Program-made: the position numbers and the translations under genes | Part shown: piece by piece, positions 58,159 to 64,000 of the stretch | Position numbering within the stretch: position 1 is the stretch's first letter | Layout: every line of letters starts with the position of its first letter | The notes under the pieces: generated by a model | Told to the model about the DNA's origin: nothing | The model's input: the letters and a program-made list of their open reading frames with translations, nothing else | Databases searched by the model: none | NCBI GenBank assembly: GCA_017303475.1 | Contig: JAFLBO010000012.1 | Coordinates: forward strand, 117,869 to 181,868 | Reading direction: 5' to 3' | Source of the DNA: Chitinophagales bacterium | GTDB lineage: Bacteria; Bacteroidota; Bacteroidia; Chitinophagales; Saprospiraceae | Length of the DNA: 64,000 nucleotides

Positions 58159-61100
58159 CTACTCTTTTATTACCAACACTCTGGGCTTACTAAATACCTT
58201 TTTTTCATTTTGATAATACAAAAAAGCCTGGCTGGCCGGCGCTTCAAAACTTCCGGCCATATCTACCCGCAAATCCAGGGCAATCTCCTTGTGCTCTTTC
58301 GGATTAATCCGCTCAAAATGAAACACCGCAAAACCATTCCACAACTCATAATAATCGCAGTGTTTTTCATCCAGCAGTTTTTTCAGCTGCCAGGGCTGCA
58401 ACGATAATCCTGCCGGAATACCTATAATCATCATGGGCGCAGGCAGAATGGCATCCTGCAAATTGGTTAACCTGGCCTGCAGCCGAACTGTTTCGCCAAT
58501 TCGTGCGGCAGACTGATTAAAATCTGTGGTAAATGAAAACGGGACACCCGGCGCATCCGGTGGATTTTTCGACATGTAATGCCATTCCAGATCGAAGGGC
58601 ACAATGACTTTTTCATCGCCAAAACGCACCGTAACGGGCGTACTTGCGCCCGTCAGGTATTGCTCCAATCCCTGAATGTTCAGCCGACCGATCTGCCCTG
58701 TGGAAAAAGTTTGCTCTGCCACTTTTTTGCCCGCTATTTCTACGGTCAGGACGCCATCTTTTTGCCCCTCCGATCTTTTTTGCGCATACATTGTCAATGC
58801 CCTTAAGGCCAGCACGGTGCTCTGTGTGTTTCCAAAGCCAAAGGCACCCTGCGATTTCAATAAAAACAACATGCCCCGCTCTACCGCATCACTGTTGCGG
58901 TCATTGCGCATCAGCGCCACCATAGCCAAAGCGGTAGCTTCCACGCTGAGGGCTGCACCCTGACTGAAAAAAACGGATACGGATTTCCCCGTCCAACTGC
59001 CGTCCGACTGTTGTTGCGCCAAAAGCCGGTCCAGCACTGCCCCTGTTCGGGCATCGCGGGTAGCACTGAGGGTATTGGCCAGTAAAGCCCACAGGTAGGA
59101 ATCTTCAGTTGTAGCCGTATTGGCATAACATTGCGCTATTTCGGCCTGAAACAACTGCCCGGCTCCGGCCTCTGCCACCGCCCAGGCAATATAAGCATCC
59201 ATAAGTTCGCCGCTTTTCCATCCGTGTGCATTACCAGGGTTCAGCAACCATCCGCCCTTTCCATTGCGCCGGGAGTACAACCACCGGGTAGTACGACTCA
59301 GGAGCGCCGGATCAACCGGAAACACCTTTTTCATATCCGTAAACTCCAAAAGCCCGTAAGCCGTAAGCACCTCGTGTCCCGGATCCCTGCCATACCAATC
59401 AAAACCGCCGGACGCAGATTCATAACCCGTCAGTTTCTGGTAGCCTTCTTCCAGGTATTTCATGGCCTGCAATTCCACTTCCGGGCGTATGGTATTGGTG
59501 GTACGCAATAAATCAAGCACAAGCAAATTGGGATAGTTGCTGCTGCTCACCTGTTCAAAACACCCAACAGGCTGCCGCAACATGCGTTCCATACCCATTA
59601 TCACGTTGTCGAGCACTGATGGATAAGCGTTTAGAGAAAGCCTGACCGTGCCCTGCACCGGTTCAATGAGCGACACGTCAAACTGACTTAGCGGCGCTTT
59701 CCCTCCTGCCACACCACGCATCGGAAATCCGGGATTTTCGGTCCTGATTCTGGCCTCAAAAGCATCTGCCAGCACTTCATCTGCATACAATTGCACCTGA
59801 AATACCTGATCATCTTTGAGTGGAAACCCTATGGCATAACTGGCAGATAATACTTTGGTTTCGCCCGGCGCCAGATGTACCTGTACACCTTTTGATGAAA
59901 TGCTGTTGGGCAACGGAGTGAAATGTTCAGGCGCGCGCAGGCGCAGAAACCCGCCCGCCGGATACGCCGTTTTGTTGCTCACCGCAATTTGCCAGGCAGG
60001 CAAATCTCCAACCATTACAAACGCTGGCGCTTTCAACTGAATACTCAGCGTTTTTTGCACAAAGAAAGAGGTCTCCGCCCTTCCAACACTCCCTTGAACA
60101 CTCAGTCCTTCCAGACTTGCCCGAAAATTGGTAATTGCATCGGATGTATAAAACGTAACCTTGGCGCTGCCGTTTTGATCTGTTTCAAGCACTGGATTCC
60201 AATAAATGGTTGACCGAAAATCTGTGCGCTCCTCAGTAGGCTTTGTGGCGGCATATCTGGGCACATAAAACATACGGGCCTGATCAAAGTGCCTGCCTCC
60301 CGGTTTACGTTTGTGTTTTGACCGACGAGTACGATCATCCCAATCCTGAACAGGTGGAGAATTAAGTGTGTTAATTCTGATTCCATCCACATAATATACA
60401 ACATTGTTACTCCGGCTGCCCCTGATATTCACCTCTCCCCCGTCAATGGCGCTCACCCCGGGCGTTGTGGCATCCAGCGCATTGCGTTTTCTGACCGGAA
60501 TGGCTTGTATTTGTTCCCGGCTGAGGGTTTGTGCACTGGCCATTTCATCCTGCGGAATTTTGTATGCCACAATAGTCACTTCCTCCAAAATGCTACAGTT
60601 TCCAAGCGTAACATTCAGGCGTGCTCTTTTAGTGGGCGAAACCTTTACCTTGGTAATGGTTTGAGCGGTAAACCCTGTGGAATAAAAACCAATCTCGTAT
60701 TCTCCGGGCTCCAGTGCAAGCCTGAAAAAACCATCATAATCAGACACTGCACCCCGCACGAATTCCCCCCCCTTCATGACTTTTATAGTAGCGCCAACCA
60801 AGGGTTCTACCCCATCGTTCATCAAACCAATCAGGTTATACTTATCCTGACATATTTCATAAACACACTGAACACCTGGCTTAAGCGGCTCGGGCTCTTT
60901 GATATACAATTCCAGATCGTCTGTATAATGAAAAAGCGCCATGTATTTATCCTTGTCGAAATACAATCCGGTGTATTTGGACAGGTCAACATTTTTGAAT
61001 GAAAAATAGCCTTCCTGATTTGTAATGGTACTTTCCCCGTTGGGATGAAGCCTGATTTTTTTCTTTTTGGCCGGAACGCCTTCTGATTGGTACAACCTGC

Positions 61101-62793
61101 CTGCAATAACAGCACGTTCGGCATATCCATATCCCTGGTAAAAATTGTTATCCAGGATATCCGACCAGGTAAACCGTCGCCATCCCTGCGTGAGCAACAG
61201 ATAATCCAGCGCCTGATCAGCCTGCGGTTCTGCGGGATCAAAATAGAAATTGGGTTCTTCTATAACGCCTTTTACTTCTTGTTCCAGCAACAAACTGGCC
61301 AGAATGTTGCCCTGTTTATCGTCGGCAAAATTCAGCAGTTTTTCATCCACAACCGACAGAGAGAAATGGCCTTTTACCGGTTTGCCGGCATGATCGTTTA
61401 CCTGAATGCTGAGGTTTACCTCCTCGCGGGGCATGTATTCCTGTTTATCGGTTTTCATCGTGATGTTCAGGCCATTATTGCGCCCCACAAACACGAGTCG
61501 CTCGGCCAAAGCAGTGCGGTTTTCATCCATCAGCGTAATCCGGGCAATACCCATGGGCCAATGGGCGGCAGGCACCTCAATGATTGTTGACATTTGGGTG
61601 GTTTCCAGGGGTACAAAGCAGCATAGTTCATCGCGCAATGTCCCCACCAAAAACAGTTTGCCGGGATGGTTCCCACGCAATTGAAAGCTCAATGATTGCG
61701 CATCCTGCTTCAGCAAGTGCAGGGAAATGCCATCCAGTTCAGCCTCGGGGATGGGGAACAGCGTATCAGCGGCAAAAGGTTTGAGCAGTTGGGCAGCGTA
61801 TGTTTCTCCGGCACGCGGGGTAAAATCAAAGGCCCCCATCCCGTCGTGAAAACTCCGGAATGATGTCACTACCCGACCTTTGCTATCTACCACGGCGCCC
61901 TCCACATCGGCGGGTTTGCCTTGTGCATTGAGGCATTTAAAAGCCATACGACAGGGGAATCCGGCTATTGCCTGGCCACTTTCAGGGAAAAACTGGAGAT
62001 CCAGTTGATGCAATGTAATGGGCACAGGTCTGGAAATAGCTTCCTGTTGCCCCTGGTGAAGTAATTGCACATTCAGTAGTCCGTCGGCAGATTCCAGTTT
62101 TTCGGGCAGGGTAAAGCGGATGAACGCCTGACCGGCTTCGTCGGTAGAGGTTTCGCCCTGGGTATAGGTTTTGCCGGCTAATTGCACTGTAAAGTTCAGT
62201 TTTTGTGCTGCGAGCGGCTTGTTCTGGATGGTATGGCCATTGAAGCGGGCGATAGCTACTTCGCCGGGACCAACGGCTTTTCGTTCGAACCGGAGTTCCA
62301 GGTTGACATTGGGCAAAACCGTATGTTGCAAGGTTATGCTGCGTTCAAAACACTCCCGGGTATGTCCCATCCAATGAGTAAACGCTTTGATTTTATACTG
62401 GCCCCCCGCCATATTGGGCGGGAAATAAAACTCGCCGGCGCCAACACCTTCCAGGGCCAGAATTTCCCTGCGCGATAACATGTAGCCGCGCATATCATGG
62501 AGTTCTACGTACAAAACCTGGCTTTGGAGAGAGGCTTGCAAATTGCCTGCATTTACGATATAGGCACAAAACCACAGATATTCGCCCGGCTGCAGCAGCG
62601 TTTTATCGAGGCTCAGGTACATTTTTTCCGGGGCTGCATCTGCACGGTATTCAGAGAGCTGCGTTTGTAATGTTTTACAAAAAACAGAATCAGTTTCAGT
62701 GAGCGGTGTAACGGCAGATAGAGGCGCAGCTGCAGGAGCAGCCATTGCGGAGACACCTGACAGCCAGATAGCGAAAAATGTAGTAAAGAACAT
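58159..62793 (-). CDS. Alpha-2-macroglobulin-family protein with thioester and TonB-plug-like insert
   Basis: The protein has 1544 residues with signal peptide MFFTTFFAIWLSGVSAMA. N-terminal macroglobulin (MG) domains occupy about 50-560 (KMYLSLDKTLLQPGEYLWF; TDKQEYMPREEVNLSIQVND). A carboxypeptidase-regulatory-like domain (about 651-732) and a TonB-plug-like segment (about 761-811, ATTPGVSAIDGGEVNIRGS, VVYYVDGIRINTL) follow. After these come the A2M domain (about 870-960) and the thioester site GCFEQ, with C1078 and Q1081 intact, in the alpha-6/alpha-6 thioester domain (about 1060-1350). The C-terminal receptor-like domain ends at IKE. Known bacterial relatives trap proteases or handle envelope proteins. 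No transmembrane barrel follows the plug, so it is not a receptor. Confidence 0.88.
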   Translation of the reverse strand: MFFTTFFAIWLSGVSAMAAPAAAPLSAVTPLTETDSVFCKTLQTQLSEYRADAAPEKMYLSLDKTLLQPGEYLWFCAYIVNAGNLQASLQSQVLYVELHDMRGYMLSRREILALEGVGAGEFYFPPNMAGGQYKIKAFTHWMGHTRECFERSITLQHTVLPNVNLELRFERKAVGPGEVAIARFNGHTIQNKPLAAQKLNFTVQLAGKTYTQGETSTDEAGQAFIRFTLPEKLESADGLLNVQLLHQGQQEAISRPVPITLHQLDLQFFPESGQAIAGFPCRMAFKCLNAQGKPADVEGAVVDSKGRVVTSFRSFHDGMGAFDFTPRAGETYAAQLLKPFAADTLFPIPEAELDGISLHLLKQDAQSLSFQLRGNHPGKLFLVGTLRDELCCFVPLETTQMSTIIEVPAAHWPMGIARITLMDENRTALAERLVFVGRNNGLNITMKTDKQEYMPREEVNLSIQVNDHAGKPVKGHFSLSVVDEKLLNFADDKQGNILASLLLEQEVKGVIEEPNFYFDPAEPQADQALDYLLLTQGWRRFTWSDILDNNFYQGYGYAERAVIAGRLYQSEGVPAKKKKIRLHPNGESTITNQEGYFSFKNVDLSKYTGLYFDKDKYMALFHYTDDLELYIKEPEPLKPGVQCVYEICQDKYNLIGLMNDGVEPLVGATIKVMKGGEFVRGAVSDYDGFFRLALEPGEYEIGFYSTGFTAQTITKVKVSPTKRARLNVTLGNCSILEEVTIVAYKIPQDEMASAQTLSREQIQAIPVRKRNALDATTPGVSAIDGGEVNIRGSRSNNVVYYVDGIRINTLNSPPVQDWDDRTRRSKHKRKPGGRHFDQARMFYVPRYAATKPTEERTDFRSTIYWNPVLETDQNGSAKVTFYTSDAITNFRASLEGLSVQGSVGRAETSFFVQKTLSIQLKAPAFVMVGDLPAWQIAVSNKTAYPAGGFLRLRAPEHFTPLPNSISSKGVQVHLAPGETKVLSASYAIGFPLKDDQVFQVQLYADEVLADAFEARIRTENPGFPMRGVAGGKAPLSQFDVSLIEPVQGTVRLSLNAYPSVLDNVIMGMERMLRQPVGCFEQVSSSNYPNLLVLDLLRTTNTIRPEVELQAMKYLEEGYQKLTGYESASGGFDWYGRDPGHEVLTAYGLLEFTDMKKVFPVDPALLSRTTRWLYSRRNGKGGWLLNPGNAHGWKSGELMDAYIAWAVAEAGAGQLFQAEIAQCYANTATTEDSYLWALLANTLSATRDARTGAVLDRLLAQQQSDGSWTGKSVSVFFSQGAALSVEATALAMVALMRNDRNSDAVERGMLFLLKSQGAFGFGNTQSTVLALRALTMYAQKRSEGQKDGVLTVEIAGKKVAEQTFSTGQIGRLNIQGLEQYLTGASTPVTVRFGDEKVIVPFDLEWHYMSKNPPDAPGVPFSFTTDFNQSAARIGETVRLQARLTNLQDAILPAPMMIIGIPAGLSLQPWQLKKLLDEKHCDYYELWNGFAVFHFERINPKEHKEIALDLRVDMAGSFEAPASQAFLYYQNEKKVFSKPRVLVIKE

Positions 62794-62849
62794 AAGAAAA
62801 GATTTAGCGTATGGATGTTGGCAGACTTGAGATTACACAAGTGGTGCAT

Positions 62850-62881
62850 CAAAAGTGTTGTGCCAGACTACGAACGCCAAG
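62850..62881 (-). promoter_or_regulatory. Possible promoter of the alpha-2-macroglobulin gene
   Basis: The minus strand has CTTG (62878-62881), a 20-nt spacer and CACTTTTG (62850-62857), one mismatch from each consensus box, 56 nt before the ATG. Confidence 0.4.
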
Positions 62882-63066
62882 CGCCGATGAGTGAAGCCGG
62901 GTACAGGGCAGGCGAATGATGGCTGTGGGTGAGTGGAAGCTGCGGGGCGGGTAAATGAAACTTTGCGCTTGCAGCCAGGCGATGGAATTTCAAACTGTTA
63001 TCAGGGAAACCGGCAACACTCCCACATTGGCTTTGTTGTTGCTTATTAAGCAGATATAGTTATCCC

Positions 63067-63606
63067 TCATTTATTGGAATAATAAAAGTAAAATGGCTTA
63101 AAATAGAATAAATCCGAAACATATTCATGAGGAACAAATGATCCCCTAATATCCTTTTTAGTAACACATAAGTATTTATAGTTTTTATGTAAATTAAGCT
63201 TATCTACTATTTGCAAGGTTTTAGTATTGAAACTACTTAATTTAAACTTAATTGTACTATCTATACTTATACACGCACCTATTATACCTTTTGATTCTAG
63301 AAGCTTTGAATAGGAATTAAAATTTTCAAGCACTTCTTGCTCGGATTTCTCCTTAAAATGATTGCCATAAACACTTGTTTTAAACAACCTTTTATTAACA
63401 TAATAAACCTCTCCATCTTTTATAAAAATAAATTTGTTAAAATTTCTATTAGTCCGAACAGTTTGGATACAAATTTCAGACAAAATGGTGTCAGAAAACA
63501 GTGTTTCAATTGTTGAAAAATCCTGAGTGACATCGGTTCTCATATCACAAGCAGTGAAATATAAGGTAATGAGTAGCAAAAATCCGAACGATTGTATGTT
63601 TTTCAT
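63067..63606 (-). CDS. AT-rich lipoprotein of unknown function
   Basis: The protein has 179 residues. The signal peptide MKNIQSFGFLLLITLYFTAC ends at lipobox Cys20. The mature part is Lys/Phe/Tyr-rich with strand-like segments (FNKFIFIKDGEVYYVNKRLF, YKYLCVTKKDIRG) and no known domain. Its base and codon use are clearly more AT-rich (AAA, TTT, TTA, ATA) than every other gene in the window, suggesting recent acquisition or a different expression history. It is probably a real gene because of the intact lipoprotein signal. Confidence 0.65.
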   Translation of the reverse strand: MKNIQSFGFLLLITLYFTACDMRTDVTQDFSTIETLFSDTILSEICIQTVRTNRNFNKFIFIKDGEVYYVNKRLFKTSVYGNHFKEKSEQEVLENFNSYSKLLESKGIIGACISIDSTIKFKLSSFNTKTLQIVDKLNLHKNYKYLCVTKKDIRGSFVPHEYVSDLFYFKPFYFYYSNK

Positions 63607-64000
63607 ATTTAGTTGCTTATAGTATTGGTTCTTCGTTACTTCTTATGGGCAACCACAAGATGATAGATGTAATGGGTGCCTAATTTTGATATTCGACCCA
63701 TGTAAAGTCATGAAAAGTCATATTATCAAGGTCAGCATTATTGCTCATTTGAGCCCTGCCTGTGTCTTCCAGCCTCCATAGCGCCGCAAAAACCGGGCGC
63801 GGCAAAAATACTACAACAGACTTCCAATGAATATCAGGGATAAGAACAGGCACTTCCACAGCTCCAAATATCTTAAATTTTTGACTTCTCCGGATCTTTC
63901 GCTGCGCTGCTAATGACACGCCGTGTTATTGTAGTATAAATGGCAGTCTGTTGGCCTCAATATGACAATTTTCGTTGTTTTTAGCCCACTGACCAAAACC
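63607..64000. other. 3'-terminal region with a repeat fragment and no confident gene
   Basis: A fragment AAGATGATAGATGTAATGGG near 63658-63677 resembles units of the repeat cluster at 11329-11415. A 79-codon minus-strand frame (63680-63919, GTG start) follows and is listed separately. Nothing else was recognised to the window end. Confidence 0.5.
63680..63919 (-). CDS. Doubtful small protein or gene remnant
   Basis: This frame has 79 residues from GTG 63919, with a stop five codons upstream. Its composition is coding-like (PDIHWKSVVVFLPRPVFAALWRLEDTGRAQMSNN) and it ends in FTWVEYQN, but no signal, domain or known family was seen. It could be the 3' remnant of a longer gene. Low confidence. 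Confidence 0.25.
   Translation of the reverse strand: MSLAAQRKIRRSQKFKIFGAVEVPVLIPDIHWKSVVVFLPRPVFAALWRLEDTGRAQMSNNADLDNMTFHDFTWVEYQN

Noticed and set aside
58159..62793. TonB-dependent receptor
   Set aside because: The plug-like segment is present but no 22-strand barrel follows; the rest is alpha-2-macroglobulin with a thioester.

Overview
The window looks like a chromosomal segment from a gliding-type Bacteroidota, most likely of the Saprospiria (Haliscomenobacter/Lewinella-like). Four things point there. At least eleven proteins end in type IX secretion (T9SS) sorting domains, nine type A and two type B/gliding-associated. Start codons lack Shine-Dalgarno leaders. Many genes are preceded by the Bacteroidota promoter form TTTG-N19..21-TAnnTTTG. 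Proteins such as DUF4783 and choice-of-anchor V are typical of the phylum. I found no tRNA, rRNA, CRISPR array, transposase or phage gene.

Layout. 1-8410 (minus): three large secreted proteins, namely a partial PKD/TIM-barrel protein cut by the window start, a type B sorting-domain adhesin-like protein and a beta-propeller/DUF7619 protein. 8633-11163 (plus): the first of two paralogous all-helical proteins and a small MORN-like exported protein. 11545-13530 (minus): a TMTC-like GT-C membrane protein with TPRs. 13725-21263 (plus): a five-gene run of two secreted CotH-kinase/lamin-tail proteins, an HlyD-like adaptor, a VTC-type polyphosphate polymerase domain and a DUF4956 membrane protein. 21490-24980 (minus): urocanate hydratase, a lipoprotein and a small membrane protein. 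25160-31529: radical SAM protein, exported protein, EF-G-like GTPase, rifampin ADP-ribosyltransferase (Arr), a choice-of-anchor V protein and a DUF4783 protein. 31823-34180 (minus): an unusual in-frame desaturase/copper-monooxygenase open frame. 34443-43530: lipoprotein, PKD protein, dockerin-like protein, the second helical paralogue and an M36 metalloprotease. 43849-46892: PRPP synthetase, rhodanese and an outer-membrane barrel. 47291-55227 (minus): a giant type B sorting-domain protein and a triple-PDZ secreted protein. 55382-64000: GNAT acetyltransferase, an outer-membrane protein, a GT39-like membrane protein, an alpha-2-macroglobulin with a TonB-plug-like insert, and an AT-rich lipoprotein.

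How the genes fit together. Most of the coding capacity goes to the cell surface and exterior: adhesins, PKD scaffolds, a metalloprotease, CotH kinases and alpha-2-macroglobulin. A few housekeeping genes lie between them (prs, hutU, the EF-G-like gene). The CotH-HlyD-VTC-DUF4956 run is the most coherent multigene system.

The most unusual feature is between the genes. Several families of long inverted repeats, built from short degenerate tandem units, lie in gene-to-gene junctions. They usually sit at gene 3' ends and in three cases supply stop codons and the last residues of the protein. One family has a GGACGGT heptamer array flanking a conserved stem with a locus-variable mini-hairpin (three copies). 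Another has CACAAAGG-type units (two copies), and a third GCGGATGAC units (one copy). A shared 33-nt palindromic core is extended by locus-specific perfect arms at two sites, each beside one of the two helical paralogues.
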